DNA of 64,000 nucleotides from Desulfobacteraceae bacterium (GCA_011390755.1 JAABRU010000010.1:1-64000), one strand, 5' to 3'; positions 17,837 through 27,515 are shown, numbered from the stretch's first letter. Numbers and translations: made by a program. The notes: generated by a model from the letters alone, not told the origin.

Positions 17837-18619
17837 TTACTCCTTATACTCCAGAATAGAAAGCATTTCCCTGTGAATATTTCCGTTTGTTGCCAGAATT
17901 TCTTTCCCCCCGGGATGAAAATATCCGGAAGAAAAATCTGTCACTTCCGCACCGGCTTCCCGGGCAATCAGCATCCCTGCTGCCGTGTCCCAGGGTTTGA
18001 GATTCTGTTCCCAGAACCCGTCAAAACGGCCTGCGGCAACAAAACAGAGATCAAGAGCTGCGGCTCCCAGTCTCCGGACCCCGCGGGCCGCCAGCAGGCA
18101 GTTTTGAAAACGCGTTATCAAAGGCCCGATCATTTCTTTGAGATTATAAGGAAAACCCGTTACCAGCATACTGTCTGCAACTTTCCGGGTATGGGAAACC
18201 CGGATGGTCCGGCCGTTTAATTCCGCCCCTTTGCCTTTTACCGCGCTGAAAAGCTCCCCGCTTACCGGATTCAGCACAACGCCCGCCCGTATTTCCTCCT
18301 GATAGGCAAAAGCGATGGAAACGGCAAACAGTCCCAGGCCGTGGGCAAAATTACTTGTGCCGTCCAAAGGATCAATAATCCAGCGGCAGGGAGAATCTGT
18401 GGCATCCTGTCCGCTTTCTTCCGCAAGAACCGAATGATCCGGGAAACGATCCCGGATACTGTCAATGATAACTTTTTCCGAGGCAAGGTCCGCCTCGGTA
18501 AGCAGATCAATTTCCCCTTTTTTGTCAATACGGGACAAATTTCCGAAATAATGCCGCAGTTCGGCCCCGCCTTTATAGGCCGCGGCAATACCGCTTCTCC
18601 TGATATATTCTGTATCCAT
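17837..18619 (-). CDS. Inositol monophosphatase family protein (SuhB-like)
   Basis: 260 residues, normal for the family. The Mg-binding motifs are present: AEESG, WIIDPLDGTSNFAHG (DPLDGTxN) and PWDTAAGMLIAREAGAEV. It hydrolyses inositol-1-phosphate or a related phosphate ester such as fructose-1,6-bisphosphate; the specificity cannot be read from sequence. First gene of a two-gene unit with the Cys-rich 64-residue ORF. Confidence 0.92.
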   Translation of the reverse strand: MDTEYIRRSGIAAAYKGGAELRHYFGNLSRIDKKGEIDLLTEADLASEKVIIDSIRDRFPDHSVLAEESGQDATDSPCRWIIDPLDGTSNFAHGLGLFAVSIAFAYQEEIRAGVVLNPVSGELFSAVKGKGAELNGRTIRVSHTRKVADSMLVTGFPYNLKEMIGPLITRFQNCLLAARGVRRLGAAALDLCFVAAGRFDGFWEQNLKPWDTAAGMLIAREAGAEVTDFSSGYFHPGGKEILATNGNIHREMLSILEYKE

Positions 18620-18708
18620 ATTCTTTACACTACATACTTTCTTTTACTTGTCAAGCAGGGAATCGGATAAGCGCGGGATTCCGCGGGCCGCGGGATATTC
18701 CCCCATCC

Positions 18709-20415
18709 CTATATTCCCGTCCCTTCCGCTGTCCCCGCATCGTATATCTGCATATCCGGATTTATCCGGAATTCCGTATCTTCAGGATTGCATATGTCCT
18801 GTATTTCTGCTTCCATGCGCGCAATAAGCGGCATAAGACTGTGCCGTTCTTTGGCAGAAACCGCAACACCGTCCAGCTTTTTCTCACAGACTTCCCGTTC
18901 TTCCGGAGGCAGCAGATCTTTTTTATTCAGTACCCGGATTACGCGGATGTCTTCCAGTTCCAGATCTGCCAGAATTCCTTCCACAGACTGAATCTGTTCC
19001 GGATGCCGGGGATTGCTGATATCCACCACATGGAGCAGCAAATCCGCGCTGCGGAGTTCTTCCAGCGTCGCGCGGAAGGCCACCATCAGGTCTTTGGGCA
19101 AATCCCGGATAAATCCCACTGTATCCGTAATGATAACCTCGGTCTCCCGCGGGAATCTCAGCCGTCTGCTGGAAGGGTCCAGGGTGGCAAACAGCCGGTC
19201 TTCCGCAAACACCCTGCTCCGGGTCAGGGTGTTGAGCAGTGTGGATTTTCCCGCATTGGTATAACCGATAATGGAAATGACCGGCAGTTCTTTTTTCGTG
19301 CGCAGGGCTTTCTGCTGCCTGCGCTGTTTTACCACTTTTTTCAGAGATTTTTCCAGACGGTTGATCCGATCCCGCACCCGGCGGCGGTTGATTTCCAGTT
19401 TGGTTTCTCCGGGCCCTCTTCCCCCGATGCCGCCTGTCAGACGGGACATGGCCGTATTTTTTGTCACCAGCCGGGGCAGCATATATTTCAGCTGGGCCAG
19501 CTCCACCTGCAGTTTTCCTTCCCTGGACTGCGCACGCTGGGCAAAAATATCCAGAATCAGCTGGGTGCGGTCAATGACTTTGATTTCCACCTGATCGGTT
19601 ATGGAACGGATCTGGGAGGGATTCAGTTCCTGGTCAAAAATCAGCAGACTGATGCCTTTTTGCAGTGCTGTCAGATTGAGTTCCTGCAGTTTGCCGCGCC
19701 CTGTCAGAAAACGGGAATCGGTTTTGTGCCGCTGCTGCAAAACAGAATCCGCCACATGAATCCCGCCCGAGATCGCCAGCTCTTTCAGCTCTGCCAGAGA
19801 ATCTGTGGCAGCACGGCGCGGCGCGGTTGTCACACTGACCAGGATCGCGCGTTCCTGTCCGGTTTTTCCCCGGTACAGAGAGCGGATCTGGGCCAGTTCA
19901 TCATCCAGGGCGCGGATGATATTGTGATATCCTATGTCCAGTTCACCCGGCCCCAGGGGATCGAATATCCGGCAGGGTTCTTCGGCACTGCCCCGCGGCA
20001 GAATATGCGCTGCATATACCCGGTGCAGACCGCCGTTGGGGGTCATGGTCATAACCGCCATCATATCCAGGCGCAGAAGGGAAAGATCCGTCAGATCATC
20101 CCGGCTCAGACTTTCCTCTTTCAGGTGGGTATGGATGCAGCGGAGTCCTTTCAGCCGCCCCGGCAGGGTCCGGTAGTCCGGGAGATCGGGAATCACAATC
20201 TGATGGGCATCCCCCGCAATCACGCAGATGACTTTGCCTGCCCGGTTGACCAGAATGCCGATCTGCCGCCCGCTTTCATAGGAAAGGCGCACTATATCCC
20301 GCGCCAGATCGGGTGTAATCAGGTATTCTTTGGGAATACGGCGACGGTAAAGATTTTCCAGCCGGCGCAGAAAATCGCTTTTCAGTCCGCTGGTATTTCC
20401 GCTCAGATTTTTCAT
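18709..20415 (-). CDS. hflX: Ribosome-associated GTPase HflX with N-terminal extension
   Basis: 568 residues, roughly 140 longer than typical HflX. The core has the HflX N-domain (LISGGIHVADSVLQQRHK-like region, FLTGRGKLQEL, FDQELNPSQ, DRTQLILDIFAQRA), the linker GGIGGRGPGETKLE and a G domain (GYTNAGKSTLLN, DTVGFIRDLP, NKKD). HflX splits or rescues ribosomes under stress. The first ~165 residues form an extra domain containing HTHLKEESLSRDD, which resembles a JAMM HxH..S..D motif. Its start overlaps the dnaB stop by 4 nt (ATGA). Confidence 0.93.
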   Translation of the reverse strand: MKNLSGNTSGLKSDFLRRLENLYRRRIPKEYLITPDLARDIVRLSYESGRQIGILVNRAGKVICVIAGDAHQIVIPDLPDYRTLPGRLKGLRCIHTHLKEESLSRDDLTDLSLLRLDMMAVMTMTPNGGLHRVYAAHILPRGSAEEPCRIFDPLGPGELDIGYHNIIRALDDELAQIRSLYRGKTGQERAILVSVTTAPRRAATDSLAELKELAISGGIHVADSVLQQRHKTDSRFLTGRGKLQELNLTALQKGISLLIFDQELNPSQIRSITDQVEIKVIDRTQLILDIFAQRAQSREGKLQVELAQLKYMLPRLVTKNTAMSRLTGGIGGRGPGETKLEINRRRVRDRINRLEKSLKKVVKQRRQQKALRTKKELPVISIIGYTNAGKSTLLNTLTRSRVFAEDRLFATLDPSSRRLRFPRETEVIITDTVGFIRDLPKDLMVAFRATLEELRSADLLLHVVDISNPRHPEQIQSVEGILADLELEDIRVIRVLNKKDLLPPEEREVCEKKLDGVAVSAKERHSLMPLIARMEAEIQDICNPEDTEFRINPDMQIYDAGTAEGTGI

Positions 20416-21812
20416 GCTTCCGCGTATTCTGTCATACTTTCGGGAGCAGGATTTTCAAAACGGGTGTACATGCCCAGATAAACCATATGCGCGATGCCGA
20501 TAGGGCCGTTGCGCTGTTTGCCCAGTATGACTTCCGCTTTGCCCCGGTTGGGATTGTTTTCGTCTTTATGATACACTTCATCCCGGTAAATAAAAGCCAC
20601 CACATCCGCATCCTGCTCAATACTGCCGGATTCCCGCAAATCTGACAGCATGGGGCGTTTGTCGGCCCGTTCCTCCAGTTTCCGGTTCAACTGGGAAAGG
20701 GCAACAACAGGCACATTCAGTTCTTTTGCCAGGGCCTTGAGGGAGCGGGACATTTCGGATATTTCCAGATCCCGCCGCTCTGCCGAAGCCCGTCCTTTCA
20801 TCAACTGCAGATAATCTATAATCACCAGCCCCAGGCCTTTTTCCATTTTCAGACGGCGGCATTTGGCCCGGATTTCAATTGCGGTAATATCCGGGGAATC
20901 ATCTATATAAATGGGGGATTCGCTCAGCACCCCCGCTGCTTCGGTCAGTGCATCCCAGTCTTCCCGGCTGAAGAAACCGCTGCGCAGGCGGGAAGAATCC
21001 ACCCGTGCCTCCGCGCAGAGCATACGCATGGAAAGCTGTTCCTTGGACATTTCCAGAGAAAAAATTCCCACGGGAATCTCGGCATCCACGGCCGCATTTC
21101 TGGCAATATTCAGGGCCAGAGCGGTTTTTCCCATGGAAGGCCGGGCAGCCAGAATAATCATATCCGAAGGCTGAAAACCGGAAGTCAGGCGGTCCAGCTG
21201 GGTAAAGCCTGTGGGAACCCCGGTGATCAGGGTTTTATTGCCCTGCCGCTCCTCCAGGGTGTCTATATTGCTTTCAATAATCTGACTGAGCCGGTAAAAT
21301 GAGGGATTGATTTTGTCTTCGGATATTTCAAATACCGCACTTTCGGCAAAATTGACCACCTCATCCACATCCCCCTGGTTTTCATAACAGCGTTTCGTGA
21401 TTTCATTGGCTTTTTCAATCAGGCGGCGCAGGCATGCCTTGTCACGGATAATCCTGGCATAATAGGCGGCATTCACTGCCAGGGGGGCCGAGTCCGTCAG
21501 CCAGGACAGATAGGTGACTCCCCGGTAACCGTTCCCGCCGATGGCGTCTATTTCCCCCTTTTCCGAAAGAATATTGGAGAGGGTGATGAGATCCACCGGT
21601 TCGTTTTTTGCAAAAAGTTCTGTAATCCCCGTAAATATTTTCTGATGGGAACGGGAATAAAAATCATTCGGCGCGAGTATTTCCAGTACTTCCAGCAGAG
21701 TTGTATTGTCCAGGATAATCGCGCTTAAAAGAGATTCTTCGGCCTCGGTATTCTGGGGCGGGATTTTGTAAAGTGCGGTATCCTGTTCCGTTCGGGAGGA
21801 CTTTGGAGACAT
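20412..21812 (-). CDS. dnaB: Replicative DNA helicase DnaB
   Basis: 466 residues. The N-terminal domain (PPQNTEAEESLLSAIILDN) is followed by a RecA-like helicase domain with GVPTGFTQLDRLTSGFQPSD, the Walker A ARPSMGKTALALNIARN, GIFSLEMSKEQL, VIIDYLQLM and LSDLRESGSIEQDADVVAFI. It unwinds DNA at the replication fork. The stop overlaps the hflX start. A perfect 12-bp hairpin lies just upstream. No intein is present. Confidence 0.97.
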   Translation of the reverse strand: MSPKSSRTEQDTALYKIPPQNTEAEESLLSAIILDNTTLLEVLEILAPNDFYSRSHQKIFTGITELFAKNEPVDLITLSNILSEKGEIDAIGGNGYRGVTYLSWLTDSAPLAVNAAYYARIIRDKACLRRLIEKANEITKRCYENQGDVDEVVNFAESAVFEISEDKINPSFYRLSQIIESNIDTLEERQGNKTLITGVPTGFTQLDRLTSGFQPSDMIILAARPSMGKTALALNIARNAAVDAEIPVGIFSLEMSKEQLSMRMLCAEARVDSSRLRSGFFSREDWDALTEAAGVLSESPIYIDDSPDITAIEIRAKCRRLKMEKGLGLVIIDYLQLMKGRASAERRDLEISEMSRSLKALAKELNVPVVALSQLNRKLEERADKRPMLSDLRESGSIEQDADVVAFIYRDEVYHKDENNPNRGKAEVILGKQRNGPIGIAHMVYLGMYTRFENPAPESMTEYAEA

Positions 21813-21827
21813 AGAGGTCCGATTCTT

Positions 21828-21862
21828 GAACCGGTTCCCGGAATAATGCAGGGAACCGGTTC
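21828..21862. terminator. Perfect 12-bp inverted repeat between rplI and dnaB
   Basis: GAACCGGTTCCC and GGGAACCGGTTC around an 11-nt loop. No T-run follows in the transcript direction, so it is more likely an attenuator or RNA-processing hairpin than a full terminator. Confidence 0.6.
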
Positions 21863-21869
21863 TGAAATG

Positions 21870-22325
21870 TTATTCTGATTTTTCTTCGGGCACGACTTCC
21901 ACAGTAATTTCCGGTTCCACATCCCGGTAAACGCGGATGGGCACTTTGTATGTTCCCAGTGTTTTAATGGGGTCGGAAAGCAGCACCATACGTTTTTCCA
22001 TTTCGACGCTTTGGGCTGCCAGGGCATCCACAATATCTCTGATATTTACCGAACCGTAAAGCCGGTCTTCGTCGCTTACCCGTGCGGGAATCGTAACACT
22101 GATGCCTTCCAGCCGTGCGGCCATTTCCTGGGCAAATGCTTTTTCTTTGGCGATCTGCAGCTCAAATTTGGTCTTATCCTGTTCCAGCATTTTCCGGTTG
22201 GCATCCGTAGCTTCCACAGCCTTTTTCTGGGGCAGCAGATAGTTCCGGGCATATCCTTTGGCCACATTGACTTCAGTGCCGATAATGCCCAGAGATTCTA
22301 TGGTTTCCGTTAATATTACTTTCAT
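21870..22325 (-). CDS. rplI: Ribosomal protein bL9
   Basis: 151 residues. The N-terminus MKVILTETIESLGIIGTEVNVAKGYARNYLLP is the conserved rRNA-binding domain. A long helix (NRKMLEQDKTKFELQIAKEKA) links to the C-terminal domain (RVSDEDRLYGSVNIRDIVDAL). Typical length. Downstream of the DUF2232 gene by 25 nt with a GGAGG-type Shine-Dalgarno. Confidence 0.97.
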   Translation of the reverse strand: MKVILTETIESLGIIGTEVNVAKGYARNYLLPQKKAVEATDANRKMLEQDKTKFELQIAKEKAFAQEMAARLEGISVTIPARVSDEDRLYGSVNIRDIVDALAAQSVEMEKRMVLLSDPIKTLGTYKVPIRVYRDVEPEITVEVVPEEKSE

Positions 22326-22350
22326 ATCAAAACCTCCGAACGGCAGACGC

Positions 22351-23310
22351 TTACTGCGGACTGCCGTTAGTTTCCAGTTTTCTGAAATTCACCCACATAT
22401 CGAAAAAACCGAGTCCGATCACCAGCAGCAGGGCCATTTGCCAGAGTGCAATCATGCTGTATAAAAATACCCGGAGAAAGGGAGAAAAATTCTTTTTCTC
22501 AAAGTAATAGGCCACAATGGCAATGCCGCCGAAAAAATAAACCGTCATGAGCACAATCAGGCCGTTGAAGGCGGTTGTCCGGAGAAAACTGTCCGGAACC
22601 ATTGCCATAAGGCCGCATGCAATAACGCCCCAGACCAGTGTGTCCGGAACCTTCCATAAAGTCAGGGGGCCGAAATCCGGACAGGGCATTCTGCGGATTT
22701 TCAGCATCCGTGCGGCCAGCAGAACAACCGCCCAGCAGAGAAAAAGCACTGCCGAAACTGTCATGCCCGGAAGAATCCGCAGGAAAAGCAGCCGGATGGT
22801 ATCCATGGACCGCGCTATCATATCCCTGGTTTCCTCCGGCATTCCCATTTCTTTATAAAGTTTCAGGCTCAGCCGCAGGTTTTCTGTCACATATTCCTCT
22901 GTTACCGTGCTGATGTTTTTTCCGGCCGAAGCACTGTAAAAATACAGACCCAGCAAAGCGGCTCCCAGCAGAATGCCGGCGGTTCTCAAAACCGTATGCT
23001 CAATGGAAAGTCCCATTTCAAAATGTTCACTCAGCAAAAAACCCATGAGCATCAGTCCGGAAAAATAGATCAGGTCAAAAGACAGTTTTCCGATTGCAAA
23101 GGCCATTATCATGAGGGAAACAGAGAAGATCACCCCTGCCTTATGTCTGCCCAGCTTACTTCGGTAAAAGAGAATCGGCAGCGGAATCAGAAGAGAAAAG
23201 AAGAAGCCGAGCAGGGGAATATATACGGACAGAAAAAAAATCAGACAGCTAAAGCCGATTCCTTTCAGAATATCTCCCTGTTCTTTATGCAGCACAGCCA
23301 GTTTCTCCAT
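22351..23310 (-). CDS. DUF2232 (YybS-like) integral membrane protein
   Basis: About 319 residues from MEKLAVLHKEQGD; the open frame extends upstream to 23472 without a plausible start signal. Eight or so hydrophobic segments. It resembles the DUF2232/YybS family, which frequently sits between rpsR and rplI, exactly as here. Function unknown. The C-terminal part (YYFEKKNFSPFLRVFLYS) is typical. The gap to rpsR (23311-23584) shows nothing else. Confidence 0.8.
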   Translation of the reverse strand: MEKLAVLHKEQGDILKGIGFSCLIFFLSVYIPLLGFFFSLLIPLPILFYRSKLGRHKAGVIFSVSLMIMAFAIGKLSFDLIYFSGLMLMGFLLSEHFEMGLSIEHTVLRTAGILLGAALLGLYFYSASAGKNISTVTEEYVTENLRLSLKLYKEMGMPEETRDMIARSMDTIRLLFLRILPGMTVSAVLFLCWAVVLLAARMLKIRRMPCPDFGPLTLWKVPDTLVWGVIACGLMAMVPDSFLRTTAFNGLIVLMTVYFFGGIAIVAYYFEKKNFSPFLRVFLYSMIALWQMALLLVIGLGFFDMWVNFRKLETNGSPQ

Positions 23311-23584
23311 ATCTGATAATCGTAACTCTGTTTTCCGGCAGGTGAAATTTGATGGTTTCCGTAAAAAAATCAGCTTCCTGAATTCCGGCCACAGTATATT
23401 GCTGCAAATACCGCACGGGCGCATTATCATGTGGCAGATTTTTTCCTGACCGGCTTTTTGCAGGTTTATCAAATTTATAATGTAAAATAAAGCAATCCTT
23501 ATTTTTCCGTCTGTCCGGATATGAATGCAGGCAGCTGTCTGCGGTGATCCGCTGCTGTCTTTCCGGAAAATTTTTTACGGAAAA

Positions 23585-23860
23585 TCACAGATCGTAAGTG
23601 CCCACAAAGGGCAGCAGTGCAATACTGCGGGCCCGTTTGATGGCCGTGGTCAGCTGCCGCTGATGTTTTGCACAGGTTCCGGAAATTCTTCTGGGAATGA
23701 TCTTCCCCCGTTCCGTGGTAAAATATTTCAGGGTTTTCGGATCTTTATAATCAATCACAATGTTGCTGTCCGCACAGAAACGGCAGACCTTGCGGCGGTG
23801 AAATATTCTTTTTTTCCTTCTTCCGCCCGCTGCATTTTTTCTCTGAGGTCTGAAAGCCAT
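23585..23860 (-). CDS. rpsR: Ribosomal protein bS18
   Basis: 91 residues with the conserved [20 protein letters not shown] and [22 protein letters not shown]. The N-terminal CRFCAD plus the later Cys suggests the zinc-binding (C+) form. It starts 1 nt after the rpsF stop, consistent with co-translation and S6:S18 heterodimer formation. No ssb gene intervenes. Confidence 0.97.
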   Translation of the reverse strand: MAFRPQRKNAAGGRRKKRIFHRRKVCRFCADSNIVIDYKDPKTLKYFTTERGKIIPRRISGTCAKHQRQLTTAIKRARSIALLPFVGTYDL

Positions 23861-23861
23861 A

Positions 23862-24401
23862 TTATTTTTCCTCCTCCCCGTTTATCTCACCGTCTTCTGC
23901 CGTATCGCTTTTATCGGTCTCATCCGCATCAGAAGTATCATTATCGCCGGTGTCATCGTTATTGCCGGTGTTATTGCCGGTGTCATCGCCGGTTTCCGTT
24001 TCCGTTTCCGCATCTTCATCTTTGCCGGATGCAGCAGGCGATCCGCTTTCTGCTTTTTCTCCGCTTCCGGGTTTTCCTGCGGCCAGCTCGGCAAGGATGG
24101 TTTCGGGATCTGCTTTTTCATCCAGTATAATGGTCATATATTTCAGGATTCGGTCATCAATCCGGAAAAATCTTTCCAGTTCCGATACAATTGCACCGTT
24201 GCCGCAGTAATCCAGACGGATATAGTGCCCCCGTTTTTTCTTTTTGATTTCATAGGCCATCTGGCGGACACCCCAGTCATCAAATTCCATCAGGGCACCT
24301 TCTTTTCGGGAAATGACTTCTTTCATTCTCTCAAAAAGCGGTTCCCGCAGATCATCCGCCAAATCCGGCTGGACAATCACCATCGTTTCGTATCTTCTCA
24401 T
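23862..24401 (-). CDS. rpsF: Ribosomal protein bS6 with long acidic tail
   Basis: 179 residues. Residues 1-~105 are a normal bS6 ([48 protein letters not shown]). The remaining ~70 are a low-complexity acidic tail of Asp, Glu, Thr, Gly and Asn built from repeated GDDTGNN-like units, encoded by short DNA repeats. E. coli bS6 also has a (glutamylated) acidic tail, but a much shorter one. bS6 binds bS18 in the 30S platform. A GGAGG Shine-Dalgarno precedes the ATG. Confidence 0.95.
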   Translation of the reverse strand: MRRYETMVIVQPDLADDLREPLFERMKEVISRKEGALMEFDDWGVRQMAYEIKKKKRGHYIRLDYCGNGAIVSELERFFRIDDRILKYMTIILDEKADPETILAELAAGKPGSGEKAESGSPAASGKDEDAETETETGDDTGNNTGNNDDTGDNDTSDADETDKSDTAEDGEINGEEEK

Positions 24402-24417
24402 TATTCCTCCTTACGGA

Positions 24418-24456
24418 TATAAAGCCCCGGCCTTTCGGGCCTGCCGGAGCAAGGAT
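24418..24456 (-). promoter_or_regulatory. Candidate S6:S18 leader hairpin upstream of rpsF
   Basis: On the minus strand the RNA reads GCUCCGGCAGGCCCGAAAGG and CCGGGGC, folding as a GGCC/GGCC apical stem over a GCUCC/GGGGC lower stem with an asymmetric internal loop, just upstream of the rpsF ribosome-binding site. The S6:S18 autoregulatory leader known in many bacteria has a CCG in such a bulge. It could equally be a simple attenuator. Confidence 0.4.
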
Positions 24457-24882
24457 AATATACATGCGGCTTTCATTGATTTCGGAAGCTCTGCATGACC
24501 CAAAATTTGAGTTTGTAACATTCATTGGAAATTTATGTCAACTGAAAAAAAATATTTCAGGGAAGCAGTGTTTTTCAGTTCATCCGGACAGTAAGAAAAT
24601 AATCCGTTTTTTCATGCTGTCCGGTCTGAGGAATAAACCTAAATTGAGCGGTTTTTTTCAGATAAACCGGCTGAATGTCCGGTAAGCGGAACTTTGTCTG
24701 TTTTACGCTTTTCACCCGGCGGGTGAAGAACCGGAAACCGCCGGGCCCCTGATATTTCCGGCCGGAAATCATTTTCAGGTCTGAAAACCGCTCAGTTTGG
24801 GATAAAATCAGGTGGAATAAAATTTGGGCAGGTGTTTTGTTCTGACTGAAATACCTTATCTGCCTGATTATGCAGATGATTA

Positions 24883-25021
24883 GTGCTCTGTCAACGTTTA
24901 AATGACGGGTTAAACCACTCATGCAGGGGTGTATTGCATAGGCCCCGGTGCGCCGGGCGGGCGTATGCAATACGCCCCGGCAGATAATATCACCCGTCAT
25001 TATTAATGCTGACAAAGCATT
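24883..25021. repeat. Repeat family D, copy 1
   Basis: Ends GTGCTCTGTCAACGTTTAAA and GACAAAGCATT; an internal inverted repeat of GGGGTGTATTGCATA against TATGCAATACGCCCC. A second copy is at 43404-43558 and fragments are near 178-206 and 52577-52595. The rest of the gap 24402-25347 contains the rpsF leader and an unremarkable upstream region of livK. Confidence 0.8.
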
Positions 25022-25347
25022 CGTGAATCTGTGAATAATTCAGGGTAGAAAGGAATATTATTTTAATATCGGAATATTATCTCTCAGAATAGCATAAAAT
25101 ACGGGAACAGTCGTCTGTTCTGTTTCTGCAATACTGTCTTTTGACTTGACGGATAAACTGCTTCCCGTTAAAATTGCAGATATATGATATGCAGACTTTC
25201 AGATAATTCATTTCGGGAAGGCGGCAGGGAGGAAATAGTACCTGCAGCATATCTCCGAACCGCAGGGCGACCGGAATCATTATCCGGAAGTCTGCACTCT
25301 GGATGAATCCGGAAACACAATTACTGCTTTAATAAGGAGAAGAAAAA

Positions 25348-26478
25348 ATGAAAAGGAATTTCGGCAAATTCATGATGAATGCAATTGCGGCGGGTCTGAT
25401 GGTTTTTGCAATGTCCGGAAACGGAATGGCAGAAGATACCATTAAAATGGGAGTTGCCGGACCGCACAGCGGCGATCTGGCATCCTACGGTCTTCCCACG
25501 GTGAATGCAGCCAAACTGGTTGTCAAAGACATCAATGCCAAAGGCGGTGTGCTGGGCAAACAGGTGGAACTGGTCATCGAAGACGATGTCTGCAAACCGG
25601 AAGTATCCACCAACACGGCCACCAAACTGGCTTCCCAGAAGGTTCCGGTTGTGCTGGGACATATCTGCAGCGGTGCCACCAAGGCCGCCATGGGAATTTA
25701 CAAAGATTCCAAAATTATCGCCATGTCCCCTTCTGCCACCAACCCGGACCTGACCCTGAGCGGCGACTACCCCAATTTCTTCCGCACCATTGCCCACGAC
25801 CTTACACAGGGTGATTTGCAGGTGGAATTTGCAATGAAAACCCTCAAACTGACCAAATTTGCAGTTCTGCATGACAAGGGGGATTATGGAAAAGGAATTG
25901 CGGAGCATGTGAAAAACCTGCTGGAAAAAAATCCCGCAGCCGAAGTGCTGCTGTATGAAGGTGTGACACCGGGGGCTGTGGATTATTCCGCCATTGTGCA
26001 GAAGATCAAACGTTCCGGTGCGGAAGCGGTTATCTTCGGGGGGTATCATCCGGAAGCATCCAAAATTGTTACCCAGATGCGCAAAAAACGGATGGATACA
26101 GTATTTATTTCCGATGACGGTGTAAAAGATGATACCTTTATCAAAGTGGCGGGTGAATATGCAGAGGGCGTTTATGCCACCGGTCCGGCGGATGTTTCCG
26201 GAAACCCCATGGGTGCGGCCGCCACCAGGGCCCATCAGGATGAATTCGGCTCCGAGCCGGGCGCATTCTTCCACAATGCCTATTCCGCAGCACTGGCCCT
26301 GCTCAATGCCATTGAAAAAGCCGGTTCCACGGATTATGATGCGGTTGTGAACGCGCTGAGAACCCGGGATGTGGAAACCCCGGTCGGAAAAATCCGCTTT
26401 GATGAAAAAGGGGATGCCATCGGTGTGAAAATGTCCATGTATCAGGTCAGAGACGGAAAATATGAAGAACTGAAATAA
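25348..26478 (+). CDS. livK: Branched-chain amino acid ABC transporter, substrate-binding protein
   Basis: 376 residues. A signal peptide (MKRNFGKFMMNAIAAGLMVF... ending GMAED) is followed by a type I periplasmic binding fold: IKMGVAGPHSGDLASYGLPT, LVIEDDVCKPEVS, PVVLGHICSGATKAA and SPSATNPDLT. It captures Leu/Ile/Val-like ligands for the LivHMGF complex encoded downstream. AAGGAGAAG precedes the ATG. A stem-loop separates it from livH, which would allow higher expression of the binding protein. Confidence 0.93.
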   Translation: MKRNFGKFMMNAIAAGLMVFAMSGNGMAEDTIKMGVAGPHSGDLASYGLPTVNAAKLVVKDINAKGGVLGKQVELVIEDDVCKPEVSTNTATKLASQKVPVVLGHICSGATKAAMGIYKDSKIIAMSPSATNPDLTLSGDYPNFFRTIAHDLTQGDLQVEFAMKTLKLTKFAVLHDKGDYGKGIAEHVKNLLEKNPAAEVLLYEGVTPGAVDYSAIVQKIKRSGAEAVIFGGYHPEASKIVTQMRKKRMDTVFISDDGVKDDTFIKVAGEYAEGVYATGPADVSGNPMGAAATRAHQDEFGSEPGAFFHNAYSAALALLNAIEKAGSTDYDAVVNALRTRDVETPVGKIRFDEKGDAIGVKMSMYQVRDGKYEELK

Positions 26479-26498
26479 TGACCCGGCAATTCCGAATC

Positions 26499-26529
26499 AG
26501 GGGGACAGATTTTTATGCCTGTCCCCCCT
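26499..26529 (+). terminator. Stem-loop between livK and livH
   Basis: AGGGGGACAG and CTGTCCCCCCT pair around an ATTTTTATGC loop. No strong T-run follows, so partial termination or mRNA 3'-end protection of livK is more likely than full termination. Confidence 0.6.
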
Positions 26530-26600
26530 CTGTTGCAGGCCTCCCCGGAAAAACCACTGATTACCGGAATGAAAAACAGAAACAGCGGAGAATACATTAA

Positions 26601-27515
26601 ATGGATCTGGAATATTTTGCCGAACTTTTTCTCGGCGGTCTGACACGGGGCAGTATTTATGCTTTGATTGCGCTGGGTTATACCATGGTTTACGGAATTG
26701 TGGAGCTGATTAATTTTGCCCATGGTGAAATTTATATGATCGGCGCATTTACCGCCCTGATCGTGGCCAGTGTGCTGGGCATGGAATTCGGCTGGACGCA
26801 TCTGGGTGCCATTCTTCTGATATCCTCCCTGGCCGCCATGATTTATTCCTGCTCTTATGCCTGGACAATGGAAAAAATCGCGTATAAACCCCTCCGCAAA
26901 GCCCCCCGTCTCTCTGCCCTCATCTCTGCCATCGGCATGTCCCTTTTTCTGCAGAATTATGTTCTCCTGGCCCAGACCTCGGATTTCCTTCCTTTTCCAA
27001 GTCTGATACCCGACTGGGAATTCTGGGAACCCTATGCCCATGTTATCAGCGCGCCGGAAATTGCCATTCTGCTGGTGACGACCATCGTAATGATTCTGCT
27101 GACATTCCTGATTAAATTTACAAAAATCGGAAAAGCCATGCGGGCCACTGCCCAGGACAGCAGCATGGCCATGCTGGTGGGGGTAAATGTGGATCAGATT
27201 ATTTCCATGACTTTCATCATCGGCTCGGCCACTGCCGCCATCGGCGGGGTTCTCATTGCCTCCCATGTGGGGCAGATCAATTTTTATATCGGTTTTATTG
27301 CCGGTATCAAAGCATTTGTGGCCGCCGTACTCGGCGGTATCGGCAGTATTCCCGGTGCGGTTCTCGGCAGTCTGGTGCTGGGCTGGACCGAAAGTTTTTT
27401 TACCGGTTATATTTCCAGTGATTATGAGGATGTTTTTGCCTTTGTTTTTCTGGTCTGTATCCTGATTTTCCGGCCCGCGGGTATTCTGGGCCGTTCCGAA
27501 ACGCAGAAGGTCTGA
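26601..27515 (+). CDS. livH: Branched-chain amino acid ABC transporter permease LivH
   Basis: 304 residues, about eight transmembrane helices. Typical family motifs: LFLGGLTRGSIYALIALGYT-like start, VYGIVELINFAHGEIYMIGA, MRATAQDSSMAMLVGVNVD and FVAAVLGGIGSIPGAVLGS. Forms the membrane channel with LivM. An 800-bp repeat-filled gap separates it from livM although the genes belong to one transporter. Confidence 0.95.
   Translation: MDLEYFAELFLGGLTRGSIYALIALGYTMVYGIVELINFAHGEIYMIGAFTALIVASVLGMEFGWTHLGAILLISSLAAMIYSCSYAWTMEKIAYKPLRKAPRLSALISAIGMSLFLQNYVLLAQTSDFLPFPSLIPDWEFWEPYAHVISAPEIAILLVTTIVMILLTFLIKFTKIGKAMRATAQDSSMAMLVGVNVDQIISMTFIIGSATAAIGGVLIASHVGQINFYIGFIAGIKAFVAAVLGGIGSIPGAVLGSLVLGWTESFFTGYISSDYEDVFAFVFLVCILIFRPAGILGRSETQKV

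Noticed and set aside
18841-20481. 546-codon plus-strand ORF
   Set aside because: Antisense to hflX, which has all GTPase motifs; composition is that of a shadow frame.
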